46,736 nt of DNA from GCA-2747515 sp964427825 (GTDB lineage: Bacteria > Patescibacteriota > Minisyncoccia > Moranbacterales > GCA-2747515), in NCBI GenBank assembly GCA_964427825.1, contig CAYRUU010000002.1:1-46736 (forward strand). Direction: 5' to 3'. Made by a program: the position numbers and the translations under genes. Numbering within the stretch: the stretch's first letter is position 1; the number at the start of each line of letters is the position of its first letter. Below the pieces are notes generated by a model, which was not told the origin of the DNA, made no database searches, and saw only the letters and a program-made list of their open reading frames with translations. This document shows, piece after piece, positions 15,707 through 24,055 of the stretch.

Positions 15707-16459
15707 ATGTCTGACGAAATTACACAACTTTCCGACGAAGAGAAAGTACAAAAAATTCAAGCACTGCGCGACATGATCACCAGCGCGGAGCAAACTATTC
15801 AAAGCGCCAAATCCATGCTCCTCCACATTGAGGGGAAGAAGCGTGTTGGGCGACGGCGTAAAGCTGAAGAGACTGACGGCAATGTCGTCCAGGGTACGTT
15901 TGACGGGCAATTGATGATTGGCACAAACGGCAAACAATATCCGGTGCCGGCAAATTACGCGTCCAAATCCAAGCTTGTGGAAGGTGACTTCCTCAAGCTC
16001 ACCATCGTGCCAGACGGCTCGTTTATCTACAAGCAAATCGGTCCCGTCCCACGTCAAAATAAAATCGGCATTGTCGGACAAGATGCCAGCAATAACTACT
16101 TTGTCGTCGCCGATAGCAAGCCCTATCGCATTCTTCTTGCATCCATCACCTACTTCGGCGCTGAACCGGGCGATGAAGTTGCTATTGTCACATCGCAAGA
16201 CCCCAATGCCACATGGGCATCCATTGAAGCGATTCTGCAACATGCGCCCTCCGGTACAACACCCCCATCGTTTAGCTCTTTTGCACCGCACGACGCACCA
16301 GAAACTGCCACGCCCAAAACCGCAACCGAAATCCTCACCGGATCCGCAGCGCCGACACAGTCCGCGCACGACGACATCCTTGACGAATGGGTGCCTTCCA
16401 TTGACGAAATTGAGCAAGAAATTCGCAATGAGATGAAGCGCACTGCTGATCACCAATAA
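15707..16459 (+). CDS. Conserved CPR hypothetical protein with coiled-coil N-terminus
   Basis: I take the ATG at 15707 (MSDEITQLSDEEK), 250 aa; the frame is open further upstream but across the promoter and miaB. An ATG at 15681 is possible but would sit within about 5 nt of the predicted transcription start. Residues about 5-48 are a charged helix, then a basic patch 'KKRVGRRRK', a beta-rich middle (about 60-175) with two repeated-looking halves 'DGQLMIGTNGKQYPVPANYASKSKLVEGDFLKL' and 'GQDASNNYFVVADSKPYRILLASITYFGAEPGDEVAI', and a P/T/A-rich acidic tail. No signal peptide. Proteins of this form recur in CPR genomes; function unknown. Nucleic-acid binding is a guess from the basic patch and OB-like strands. 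Confidence 0.75.
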   Translation: MSDEITQLSDEEKVQKIQALRDMITSAEQTIQSAKSMLLHIEGKKRVGRRRKAEETDGNVVQGTFDGQLMIGTNGKQYPVPANYASKSKLVEGDFLKLTIVPDGSFIYKQIGPVPRQNKIGIVGQDASNNYFVVADSKPYRILLASITYFGAEPGDEVAIVTSQDPNATWASIEAILQHAPSGTTPPSFSSFAPHDAPETATPKTATEILTGSAAPTQSAHDDILDEWVPSIDEIEQEIRNEMKRTADHQ

Positions 16460-16480
16460 TCACATGATTTTTTAACATTT

Positions 16481-17113
16481 ATGACACAGCCCGTAACCGC
16501 TCCACAACTGACGCGGCGAGATTTTTCTTTTGTAGCGTTTATCGGCGCGGCGTTTGCGCTGTTTGCCATTCCCATCCTCACAAATCTCAATCTGCCCTTC
16601 GTGCATCTGTCTTTTACCGTCGTGGTAGGCATGGTTGCGTTCTTTGTGGTGATGGCCGTTGCGGCGCTTGCTATTGCGGGCGTGATTGCCAAGCGCATTC
16701 CCATTGTCTTACAGCTTGCAAAATTCGCCGCCGTCGGCGCTTTCAACACGTTCCTTGATTGGGGCGTCTACAGCCTTCTCATACTGATCACACACATCTA
16801 TACCGGACCCGCCATCGCTCTATTCAAAGCGACGTCTTTCGTTGTTGCTGTGATCGGTGGCTATCTGTGGAACAAATACTGGACATTCAACGCCACAGAG
16901 AAAAGTACCCCAAATGAAATGGCACTGTTTCTCACCGTCAGCGTGATTGGTGCTACCATCAATGTGAGCCTGACGTGGTTCATTGTCCAAATGCTTACCG
17001 GCACGCAAGTGGTCACACCGCAACAATTGGCGCAAATCGCCGCCGGCATGGCGACAGTCGCCTCCATGGTATGGAACTTTCTGGGATACAAATTCATCGT
17101 ATTCAAAAAATAG
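16481..17113 (+). CDS. GtrA family membrane protein
   Basis: 210 aa; GtrA proteins usually have about 120-150. Two extra N-terminal membrane helices (about 19-35 and 45-70) precede the four-helix GtrA domain, recognised by 'QLAKFAAVGAFNTFLDWGVYSLLI', 'ALFKATSFVVAVIGGYLWNKYWTF' and 'WNFLGYKFIVFK'. Members are thought to help flip polyprenyl-phosphate-linked sugars in surface glycan assembly, so it fits with the glycosyltransferases at 33-36 kb and the polyprenyl enzymes at 20-22 kb. It follows the hypothetical gene by 21 nt and is probably co-transcribed. Confidence 0.9.
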   Translation: MTQPVTAPQLTRRDFSFVAFIGAAFALFAIPILTNLNLPFVHLSFTVVVGMVAFFVVMAVAALAIAGVIAKRIPIVLQLAKFAAVGAFNTFLDWGVYSLLILITHIYTGPAIALFKATSFVVAVIGGYLWNKYWTFNATEKSTPNEMALFLTVSVIGATINVSLTWFIVQMLTGTQVVTPQQLAQIAAGMATVASMVWNFLGYKFIVFKK

Positions 17114-17131
17114 TACTCCGGCATCAGCCTG

Positions 17132-17140
17132 TGCTATAAT
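17132..17140 (+). promoter_or_regulatory. Extended -10 promoter of dnaX
   Basis: TGC followed by a perfect TATAAT (17135-17140), 41 nt before the dnaX ATG; no good -35 box. Confidence 0.6.
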
Positions 17141-17181
17141 ACTATGGGGTACTACTCTTATTTTTTTAATGCCGTTTTTGT

Positions 17182-18765
17182 ATGTCCGCAACACTCTACC
17201 GCGTCTATCGTCCCAAAAAATTCGCCGATGTGATCGGACAAGAGCATATCGTCACCACATTACAAAATGCCGTGCAATCGGATCGTGTTGCACATGCCTA
17301 TCTTTTCACCGGACCACGTGGCACGGGGAAAACGACACTGGCACGCATCTTTGCCGATGCCGTCAATGCCACGCGCGCCGATGGCACGCCAATGCCTGAC
17401 GACATTCGTGATCGCCTTGCCGCGGGACAGTCATTGGACATCATTGAAATTGATGCCGCATCACATACCGGCGTGGACAATATCCGCAGTTTGCGGGAAA
17501 CCGTCGCACTCGCACCGTCCGAAGCGCGATACAAAGTCTATATTATTGATGAGGTACACATGCTTTCTACCGGCGCATTCAATGCACTCTTGAAGACACT
17601 AGAGGAACCGCCAGCGCATGTCATTTTCATCCTTGCTACCACCGACGTCCACAAGGTACCAGCAACAATTGTCTCACGCTGCCAACGCTTTGACTTTGCA
17701 CGCTTTCCTCTCAGTGACATCGTACGCAAGCTCACGGCAATCGCCAAAAAGGAAAAAGTAAAAATTGCGCCAGAGGCTGTGGAAATGATCGCTCTCGCCG
17801 CGGACGGCGGGATGCGCGATGCCGAAAGTCTCCTTGCGCAAGTGTTCGCCTTGGAGGACAAGCATATCACTGTCGCAGAAGTCGGGCGCATTCTTGGCAC
17901 AACGGATGCGCAAGACCTCATAGCATTTGTGGAAGCTCTCAGTGGTGGCGCAACAATGGACGCCCTCACCATCATCACGCACGTCGCTGCGGACGGCTAC
18001 AATATTGAGACATTTGCACGCGCCACAATCGTGCACTTGCGGACAATGCTCTACATTAGTGTAACCGCCGAGACCAATGACACCGCTATTCAAAACCTCA
18101 CAAGCGTTACAAGCAAAGACCTCACCCACCTGCGTGCATGTGCGCAAAACCTCACAAGCGCACATATTATTTTCATGATTGAAGAGTGTACCACGGCACT
18201 CGCCAAGTCCCGCACGACAACTATTCCACAACTACCGCTGGAAGTTGCCGTCGTGCGCATCTGCGCGCATATCGCCGGCACCGACGCCGTCACAAAAACA
18301 CCGCCGTCCCTACCCGCACAACACATAACGCCCCCCGTCACAACAACACCCCCATCAAAATCCGCGAACGCACCCACCGCAATAGCATCCACACCACAGA
18401 AGTCACAAGGCACCCCCACCGCACCGCAACAATCCACATCTGAAAAGTCTCTAGATGCCACCACATTTGCCGAGGCATGGCAGTCATGCATCGCCACACT
18501 GGATGCGGAACATAAAACATTGGCGCAACTCCTCACACAGTGCACCGCACAAGTCGCCGATGCGCGCACAGTGAACATCACCGTGCCCTATACGTTTCAC
18601 AAAGACAAAATCACCGAACACGCCAACCGTGCCATCATTGAGTCCGCATTACGCACGTGCTGCGACTGCCCTCTCACCACCACCGTTTCCGTCGGCGCGC
18701 CCGCAGAGCATACCTCGTCCGAACTCCTCTCCTATGCCACACAACTCATGGGCGGCACCGCATAG
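17182..18765 (+). CDS. dnaX: DNA polymerase III subunit gamma/tau
   Basis: 527 aa. AAA+ clamp-loader ATPase of the replisome. N-terminus 'LYRVYRPKKFADVIGQEHIVTTLQNAV'; Walker A GPRGTGKT at 44-51; Walker B IIDEVH at 121-126; 'FNALLKTLEEPPAHVIFILATTD' with the sensor region; 'SRCQRFDF' holds the arginine finger. The cysteine cluster that binds zinc in most DnaX proteins (expected about 60-85) is absent: the region reads 'NATRADGTPMPDDIRDRLAAG'. After the collar domain (to about 365) a P/T-rich linker leads to a short C-terminal domain (about 420-527) that would contact the polymerase. No frameshift site for a gamma form is evident. No ribosome-binding site is seen before the ATG. Confidence 0.97.
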   Translation: MSATLYRVYRPKKFADVIGQEHIVTTLQNAVQSDRVAHAYLFTGPRGTGKTTLARIFADAVNATRADGTPMPDDIRDRLAAGQSLDIIEIDAASHTGVDNIRSLRETVALAPSEARYKVYIIDEVHMLSTGAFNALLKTLEEPPAHVIFILATTDVHKVPATIVSRCQRFDFARFPLSDIVRKLTAIAKKEKVKIAPEAVEMIALAADGGMRDAESLLAQVFALEDKHITVAEVGRILGTTDAQDLIAFVEALSGGATMDALTIITHVAADGYNIETFARATIVHLRTMLYISVTAETNDTAIQNLTSVTSKDLTHLRACAQNLTSAHIIFMIEECTTALAKSRTTTIPQLPLEVAVVRICAHIAGTDAVTKTPPSLPAQHITPPVTTTPPSKSANAPTAIASTPQKSQGTPTAPQQSTSEKSLDATTFAEAWQSCIATLDAEHKTLAQLLTQCTAQVADARTVNITVPYTFHKDKITEHANRAIIESALRTCCDCPLTTTVSVGAPAEHTSSELLSYATQLMGGTA

Positions 18766-18768
18766 CCC

Positions 18769-18797
18769 TTGAAAAAAAAGAGATCCTGCGATATCAT
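18769..18797 (+). promoter_or_regulatory. Promoter of tRNA-Gln
   Basis: TTGAAA (18769-18774), 17 bp, TATCAT (18792-18797), starting right after the dnaX stop codon. Confidence 0.65.
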
Positions 18798-18824
18798 AGT
18801 CAACATGTGTACAAGACACCACAT

Positions 18825-18896
18825 TGTCCGGTAGCCAAGCGGTAAGGCAACGGGTTTTGGTCCCGTCATGCGCAGGTTCGATCCCTGCCCGGACAA
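18825..18896 (+). tRNA. tRNA-Gln (anticodon TTG)
   Basis: 72 nt with full cloverleaf: acceptor TGTCCGG / CCGGACA, D arm GCC-GGC, anticodon stem ACGGG / CCCGT around loop TTTTGGT (anticodon TTG), T arm GCAGG-TTCGATC-CCTGC, discriminator A. CCA is not encoded (the genome reads CA after the discriminator). Confidence 0.96.
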
Positions 18897-18899
18897 CAC

Positions 18900-18931
18900 A
18901 AAAAAACAGAATCACATGATTCTGTTTTTTG
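18900..18931. terminator. Bidirectional terminator after tRNA-Gln
   Basis: A-rich/T-rich palindrome AAAAAACAGAATCA / TGATTCTGTTTTTT directly after the tRNA and 20 nt from the stop codon of the convergent gene. Confidence 0.9.
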
Positions 18932-18950
18932 ATCTACGATGGGACGCATC

Positions 18951-19499
18951 TTATTCAATACAGCAATCAATTGCTTTACGCACAAGATCACGCAACTTCC
19001 CCGAAAAACCGCTCTTTTCCGTGTCGTTTTTGTTGAGTGCTTTTGCGTCAATTTTCGTGATACCTCCGGCTTTTTTCACATCATCCGATCCGATCAATTT
19101 CATATTCAGCGCCCAAAACATGCCATAGAGATCATAGGCTTTATGAAACATGTCCTGTGCTTCTGCGTCATTGCCCTGCCCCAATTGTTTCGTGCCAACT
19201 TCCATCAAGCGCATACTTGCCGCAAGTAGGTGCTTGGAAATGCACCACACTTCACCCTCATACTCTTTGATAATTTTTTGCAAAAGCACTTTGCGCATCT
19301 CGCGCACCTCTTTTAGCAACACTAAGTAGTCACTCTTACCTGTCTTTTCCGCCGTAAAGAAGAAGTGCTCTTCAATGCTGATAAGGTTCATGATGGCAAT
19401 ACTCAAGTCCTGATCGGACGACAGGTCCATTTTGTCCTGCTTTTTCATACTGTCAATCTTCTCCACAAACTCATTGAGTTTCTTCATGTCATTGCTCAT
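18951..19499 (-). CDS. CPR hypothetical protein, all-helical, cytoplasmic
   Basis: 182 aa, no signal peptide or membrane helix. Predicted almost entirely helical: 'SDQDLSIAIMNLISIEEHFFFTAEKTGKSDYLVLLKEVREMRKVLLQKII' and 'VWCISKHLLAASMRLMEVGTKQLGQGNDAEAQDMFHKAYDLYGMFWALNMKL', then a linker and a C-terminal 'LVRKAIDCCIE'. I do not recognise a named family, though similar proteins occur in CPR genomes next to the CPVCT membrane protein that precedes it by 12 nt here. The 'EAQDMFHKAYDLYGMFW' stretch resembles one TPR-like helix pair. Function unknown. Confidence 0.75.
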   Translation of the reverse strand: MSNDMKKLNEFVEKIDSMKKQDKMDLSSDQDLSIAIMNLISIEEHFFFTAEKTGKSDYLVLLKEVREMRKVLLQKIIKEYEGEVWCISKHLLAASMRLMEVGTKQLGQGNDAEAQDMFHKAYDLYGMFWALNMKLIGSDDVKKAGGITKIDAKALNKNDTEKSGFSGKLRDLVRKAIDCCIE

Positions 19500-19511
19500 A
19501 TGTGTGTCGTG

Positions 19512-20048
19512 TTATTTGGTAATCACGTAAAAAAAGAGGCTCACAACCGCCAATGCCACCACAGGCATCACGACTTTTTGAAACGGGAAATAGCTACGTC
19601 CTCCATTTTTCGCCTTGAGATATTCATACCACCGCGCCACACCGTAAAACACGGCACCACCGACACCGATACCCAACATCAACTTGTCCACACCCCCCAG
19701 TGTATTGAACGGGTGTCCCACAATCTCACTCCAGTACAGCGGCGCAATCACTAGTACCACATAGGTAAGCGCCACGATCGCATCGCGAAAACGAAAGCGC
19801 CATCCTCTCTTCTCCATCCAGTTGTTGGTCCACAAAATCACCGATACTGTTAATGCGCCGATCCACGCACCCGCAACAGTGTCGTCCACACCAAGATAGC
19901 GCGACAGTCCCACACCGGCGCCCACGGCAACCGTACACACCGGGCAGACTGCCCATGCGCTTGCCGCTGTAAACCACGACGTGATAACACTCGCGCCAAA
20001 AACACTTCCTTTGAAACGCGTCACCTTCTTCCAACGAGCATGAGACAT
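19512..20048 (-). CDS. CPR membrane protein with CPVCT motif
   Basis: 178 aa, about five membrane helices. After a helix that resembles a signal sequence ('SVFGASVITSWFTAASAWA'), the conserved segment CPVCTVAVGAGVGLSRYLG follows, with a C-x-x-C pair at the outer membrane face, then 'VDDTVAGAWIGALTVS', 'FRDAIVALTYVVLVIAPLY' and a C-terminal helix. The CxxC could bind metal or undergo thiol exchange; this is inference. It is first of a two-gene unit with the helical protein, under a strong promoter. Function unknown. Confidence 0.8.
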   Translation of the reverse strand: MSHARWKKVTRFKGSVFGASVITSWFTAASAWAVCPVCTVAVGAGVGLSRYLGVDDTVAGAWIGALTVSVILWTNNWMEKRGWRFRFRDAIVALTYVVLVIAPLYWSEIVGHPFNTLGGVDKLMLGIGVGGAVFYGVARWYEYLKAKNGGRSYFPFQKVVMPVVALAVVSLFFYVITK

Positions 20049-20080
20049 ATTTTTTTCTCTATTAAAAGTGTATGCCTTCC

Positions 20081-20109
20081 ATTATAGTGCCCTACACCCT
20101 TTTGCGCAA
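20081..20109 (-). promoter_or_regulatory. Promoter of the CPVCT membrane protein unit
   Basis: Minus-strand TTGCGC (20104-20109), 17 bp, perfect TATAAT (20081-20086). Confidence 0.75.
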
Positions 20110-20143
20110 CCGCACCCTATACCAAAAAACCTCAATCCCCACC

Positions 20144-20869
20144 TTATTTCCCAAGACGCCGCACACGCCGTGCATAGTCATCCAGCGCGCTCTGCAGGTG
20201 TGCCACATCAAAATCCGGAAATACTGCCTCATCAAAATACAGTTGTGCATTTGCCGTATCCCACATAAGAAAACCTGCGCTCAAGTGCGGCTCACCACCC
20301 GTGCGAATCAAAAAATCCACCGGCGGCAAATCGGCAGTCAACAGATGCGCTTTCAGTGTTGCAGCAGACACATCCTCCGCACGCACACCGCCAGCAATCA
20401 TCGCGCGCACCGTCTCCACCATTTCATGGTCGCCACTATAGTTCAAGAAAAAAGTAAGGTGATGGCGCGTGTGCTGCGCTGTAGCAGAAATACCCTCCTC
20501 CAAGATGCGCACAAGCTTTGTCGGCAGCGCCTCGCGCCAATACCCACACACGCGAATCCGCACCTCATCGCGCATAACCGACGGATCACGCATCAGCTTC
20601 GCAAAATATTTTTCATACACATCCACAAGTGCCTTGCGTTCCCGCAGCGGTCGTTTGGTCAAATTTTCCATGGATGATCCCCAAAACGACATATGCCTGA
20701 TCCCCATGTCGCGCGCCGCCGCCGCAAGCTCCTCAATCCGCCGCGCACCTTCCTCATGTCCATGCCATGGATCACGACCCTGCGCTATTGCCCAGCGGCG
20801 ATTGCCATCGGGAATGATGGCAACATGGCGCGGCATGACTGTATTACGATGGTCTGTTTTTTGCGTCAT
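20144..20869 (-). CDS. uppS: Isoprenyl transferase (undecaprenyl diphosphate synthase family)
   Basis: 241 aa, normal length. cis-Prenyltransferase extending farnesyl- or geranylgeranyl-diphosphate to the long lipid carrier for cell-wall and glycan sugars. Catalytic 'HVAIIPDGNRRWA' with D21, 'GHEEGARRIEE', 'YFLNYSGDHEMV'-type core ('LTFFLNYSGDHEMVETV'), 'PPVDFLIRTGGEPHLSAGFLMWD' and 'AQLYFDEAVFPDF' are all present. It follows the polyprenyl synthetase gene by 22 nt on the same strand, so substrate supply and chain extension are co-transcribed. Confidence 0.96.
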   Translation of the reverse strand: MTQKTDHRNTVMPRHVAIIPDGNRRWAIAQGRDPWHGHEEGARRIEELAAAARDMGIRHMSFWGSSMENLTKRPLRERKALVDVYEKYFAKLMRDPSVMRDEVRIRVCGYWREALPTKLVRILEEGISATAQHTRHHLTFFLNYSGDHEMVETVRAMIAGGVRAEDVSAATLKAHLLTADLPPVDFLIRTGGEPHLSAGFLMWDTANAQLYFDEAVFPDFDVAHLQSALDDYARRVRRLGK

Positions 20870-20891
20870 AATGGCATGCTATTCGTTCACA

Positions 20892-21962
20892 TTAGACATC
20901 ACGCATACGTACGTAGTCCGCCACACCTGTGAGAAATGTTTTTGCCGATGGTGCGATGGAGAGATTTTGCACAGCGTCGCGTGCCTCGTCAATCAGTGCA
21001 TCCATGCGTTGCTGCACATGTGCGTGTGCCTGCGTTTCTTTGAGAAGCATACGAAACTGCAGCACATCATCCTCCGTCAGGGCATCGCCCTTGTGCAACA
21101 GTGTCGTCAATAGATTGCGCTGCGTCGTCGTGGCGCGGTCCAGTGCCTCGCGCACCAAAAGCGTCATCTTACCCTCCACAATATCCGATCCCACAGGCTT
21201 ACCGGTCTTATGTTCGTCGCCAAAAATACCTAGCATGTCATCACGCAGCTGAAATGCGATGCCTAGTGGCACGGCATACGCCGCCCACTGCGTACATGCC
21301 GCATCGTCCGCACCCGCCAAAATACTGCCAAGTTTCAGTGGCCCCTCAAATGTATAGCGTGCCGTTTTGTTTTCATACATTGTCATAATATCTTGCACCG
21401 TGGCATCCTTACCATAACTCATGCGCACATCCTGCATCTCCCCCACCACAGTTAGTCCCACGATATCTTGCAAGCTTTGCAGTGCCCGCACCACGATCTC
21501 TGGCGAAAACTGCGCCATAAACAGCGCACGATTACCCAGGGAATACGCAAAGTCACCCATCACAATCCCCATCGCTACACCAAAATGTTCTGCCTGTTGA
21601 TCACCACATAGTGTGCGAAATTGATCAGCATAGTACGCATGCACCGTCGGCATACCGTGGCGCATATTATCACGATCAATAATATCGTCGTGCATCAAGA
21701 GAAATGTATGGATCAGCTCAATACTTATGGATGCTTTGACAATAGCATCGTCGTGTGTGCCGCCCATGGCGCGATAGCCCCAACACACCATGATGGGACG
21801 GATGCGTTTGCCGCCGGCACGCATCGTTTGCGCCATATATGCCACTGCATCCGCCATAAACACATCTCTAGGACGAATGTCTTTTTCCGCATTCGCAAGA
21901 AACACGTCCAGCGCTGCGTCAATGCGCTGTTTTTCCTCACGCAACTGTGCTCGTACATCCAT
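20892..21962 (-). CDS. Polyprenyl (trans-prenyl) diphosphate synthase
   Basis: 356 aa. Condenses isopentenyl diphosphate with allylic diphosphates. First aspartate-rich motif 'LMHDDIIDRD' (D92, D93, D96), followed by the RHG of 'MRHGMPT'; second motif 'QLRDDMLGIFGDEHKTGKPVGSDIVEGKMTLLV' near 235-265. The residues before the first motif are F and L, so chain length cannot be called with confidence (geranylgeranyl or longer likely). It precedes uppS, which would use its product. Confidence 0.93.
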   Translation of the reverse strand: MDVRAQLREEKQRIDAALDVFLANAEKDIRPRDVFMADAVAYMAQTMRAGGKRIRPIMVCWGYRAMGGTHDDAIVKASISIELIHTFLLMHDDIIDRDNMRHGMPTVHAYYADQFRTLCGDQQAEHFGVAMGIVMGDFAYSLGNRALFMAQFSPEIVVRALQSLQDIVGLTVVGEMQDVRMSYGKDATVQDIMTMYENKTARYTFEGPLKLGSILAGADDAACTQWAAYAVPLGIAFQLRDDMLGIFGDEHKTGKPVGSDIVEGKMTLLVREALDRATTTQRNLLTTLLHKGDALTEDDVLQFRMLLKETQAHAHVQQRMDALIDEARDAVQNLSIAPSAKTFLTGVADYVRMRDV

Positions 21963-22047
21963 ACAAATGTTCTTATGTTTTCACTGATTTACTAAAAATA
22001 CATGTCATTTTTTCACTGTGATCTCCGCAATTTTACGCGATGCCAGT

Positions 22048-22090
22048 TTGTCATTCCGGATATGATCCGAAGTCCATACCTGATGGCGTG
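22048..22090. repeat. REP-like short repeat remnant
   Basis: TGTCATTCCGGATATGATCC and what follows resembles widely dispersed short repeats that translate as 'CHSGYDP.SIPDG'. It contains a small hairpin CGGAT-ATG-ATCCG. It lies in the 215-nt gap between the polyprenyl synthase and the sigma factor, where I see no gene. Confidence 0.45.
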
Positions 22091-22177
22091 GAGAGATGTC
22101 ACAACACCTGTGGCATAACATGCATTCTTCACTTTTGCAGTGTAGCGTATCTGCGCCAAAAAGGCTATATGCGGACT

Positions 22178-22792
22178 CTACAACTTACCCGACTGCATCA
22201 CGCTTGTGAGCAAACGCTTCTTTGCGCGGTGCAAGAGCGTGCCAATACTGCTCACAGGCTTATTCAATGCCGCGGCAATTTCCTTGTAGGACATCTCGTC
22301 AAAATAGTACATGCGAATCACAGCGGCGTAGTGTACCGGTAGATCACGCACCGCATCATGCAACGCGCCACGTAGTTCTGCCGCAAACCACTCATCCAGC
22401 GCCGTTTCCGTGTCATCTGCAATCTTTGCATACGCAGACATCTGTGGGTCGTCCAATGATACTGTACGACGACGGGTGCGGGCATTAAGCCAGTTCATCG
22501 TTTCATTATGTGCAATCCGATAGAGCCACGGTGAAAATGTGCGCCGTGCATCAAATGTCGCCACATTGTTCAGCGCTTTGATGAATACCGTTTGTACAAT
22601 GTCATCCACATCGTCGCGTCGCGGAGCAAGTTGTGCGACATAGGCGCGCAACTTGCGTTCATAGCGCATGATGATGCATGAAAAGTACTGCTTCTCTCCT
22701 GCACGCACGCGCGCAATGACCGCAGCATCACCACCCGCTGCCTTGCACATCTGCGGTGTCATATATCCATTTGTCGCAATCACACGTTGCAT
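22178..22792 (-). CDS. ECF-type RNA polymerase sigma factor
   Basis: 204 aa, the size of group 4 sigma-70 factors. Region 2 spans about 28-105 with 'YFSCIIMRYERKLRAYVAQLA', 'DDVDDIVQTVFIKALNNVATFD' and 'FSPWLYRIAHNETMNWL'; region 4 spans about 140-200 with 'LPVHYAAVIRMYYFDEMSYKEIAAALNKPVSSIGTLLHRAKKRL', the helix-turn-helix for the -35 element. Region 3 is missing as expected. No anti-sigma gene is adjacent. Its ATG overlaps the -35 box of the divergent tsaD promoter, so both units may affect each other. The stimulus is unknown. Confidence 0.93.
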   Translation of the reverse strand: MQRVIATNGYMTPQMCKAAGGDAAVIARVRAGEKQYFSCIIMRYERKLRAYVAQLAPRRDDVDDIVQTVFIKALNNVATFDARRTFSPWLYRIAHNETMNWLNARTRRRTVSLDDPQMSAYAKIADDTETALDEWFAAELRGALHDAVRDLPVHYAAVIRMYYFDEMSYKEIAAALNKPVSSIGTLLHRAKKRLLTSVMQSGKL

Positions 22793-22815
22793 AAAGGCTC
22801 AAAAACGTCTAGAAT
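22787..22815 (+). promoter_or_regulatory. Promoter of tsaD
   Basis: TTGCAT (22787-22792), 17 bp, TAGAAT (22810-22815). The -35 box overlaps the first codon of the divergent sigma factor gene. Confidence 0.6.
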
Positions 22816-22861
22816 AGAAACACTTCCAGACTACCCTATTTTCCTTTTTTCGCAAGTCTTT

Positions 22862-23965
22862 ATGCGTATTCTCGGCATTGAAACAACCTGTGACGAAACG
22901 GCAGCAGGTATTGTTGACGCATCACCTTTGTCGTCTGTTACGGTGATGAGTTCCGTGATATCGTCGCAAGTAGATATCCACGCGCCGTGGGGCGGTGTTG
23001 TGCCCAATCTCGCCGCACGTGCCCACACCGCACATCTCATTCCTATCATCACTGCCGCCCTCACCGAAGCTGACACATCCCCTTCCTCCATCTCCCTCAT
23101 CGCCGTTGCCAATCGCCCCGGACTCATCCCCGCGCTTTTGGCCGGTGTTGCTGCTGCGAAAACACTTGCCTATGCCTGGCGCACACCTCTCATCGGCATC
23201 CACCACATTGAAGGACACATCTATGCCAACTGGATTGACCACGCTGCGGACATCATTTTCCCTGTCTTGGCACTCGTCGTTTCTGGAGGACACACGCAGT
23301 TGGTGATGATGCGCGACCACTGCACCTACGACATCATTGGACAAACGCACGACGATGCCGTTGGTGAAGCGTTTGACAAAACGGCGCGCATTCTCGGGCT
23401 TGGCTATCCCGGCGGCCCAGTCATTGCCGCGCGTGCCGACGCCCACACCGCAACGGCACAAGAAAATCCCTTTGCCTTTCCCCGCCCTATGCTCCACAAA
23501 TCCGGCTATGATTTTTCTTTTTCTGGTCTCAAAACCGCCGTCCTCTATGCCGTCAAAGACTACCGCGCCGCGCACAATCTGCCGGACGGTACACCACTAC
23601 CCTCCGCCGTCACCGATGCCATGGCGCACGCGTTTCAAGATGCCGCAGTGGATGTGTTGGTGACGAAAACCGTACACGCCGCGCGCACATATGCCGCGCG
23701 CACGGTTCTGCTTGCCGGCGGTGTCAGTGCCAACACGGCACTGCGCGACAGTCTGCGCGCCGCACTTGCCACACACCTGCCCACTGTACGCTTCTTCTGT
23801 CCCGCACTGTCCTATTGCGGTGACAACGCCGCCATGATTGCCGCTGCAGCATACTATCGTCACACCGTTACAAAAAATACGATGTCCTATGCGAACGGGT
23901 GGCGCACACTCCATGCTGTCGCCACCGATCCACTCACCGACGCTGATCTACCTATCACAACCTAA
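22862..23965 (+). CDS. tsaD: tRNA N6-adenosine threonylcarbamoyltransferase
   Basis: I use the ATG at 22862, which gives the family N-terminus MRILGIETTCDETAAGIVD (367 aa); the frame is open 25 codons upstream across the promoter. Catalyses the last step of t6A37 formation in ANN-decoding tRNAs, with TsaB, TsaE and TsaC, which are not in this window. Kae1/ASKHA signatures: metal-binding H115 and H119 in 'GIHHIEGHIYA', 'LVVSGGHTQLV', 'DDAVGEAFDKTARILGLGYPGGP', 'SFSGLKTAVLY', 'LAGGVSANTALRD' and 'YCGDNAAMIA' with the last metal ligand Asp. All present. Confidence 0.97.
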   Translation: MRILGIETTCDETAAGIVDASPLSSVTVMSSVISSQVDIHAPWGGVVPNLAARAHTAHLIPIITAALTEADTSPSSISLIAVANRPGLIPALLAGVAAAKTLAYAWRTPLIGIHHIEGHIYANWIDHAADIIFPVLALVVSGGHTQLVMMRDHCTYDIIGQTHDDAVGEAFDKTARILGLGYPGGPVIAARADAHTATAQENPFAFPRPMLHKSGYDFSFSGLKTAVLYAVKDYRAAHNLPDGTPLPSAVTDAMAHAFQDAAVDVLVTKTVHAARTYAARTVLLAGGVSANTALRDSLRAALATHLPTVRFFCPALSYCGDNAAMIAAAAYYRHTVTKNTMSYANGWRTLHAVATDPLTDADLPITT

Positions 23966-23990
23966 GGCTTGCCGCAAGCATGCATTGTAG

Positions 23991-24019
23991 TTGAAAAACG
24001 ATGCCATTGCTGTTACACT
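23991..24019 (+). promoter_or_regulatory. Promoter of valS
   Basis: TTGAAA (23991-23996), 17 bp, TACACT (24014-24019), between tsaD and the chosen valS ATG. Confidence 0.6.
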
Positions 24020-24055
24020 ATACACTACAGCAGTGCCATTCTTGACATCTTCACT

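Noticed and set aside
17182..18765. Programmed frameshift in dnaX giving a gamma form
   Set aside because: No A-AAA-AAG-type slippery run followed by a stem was found near the end of the ATPase part.
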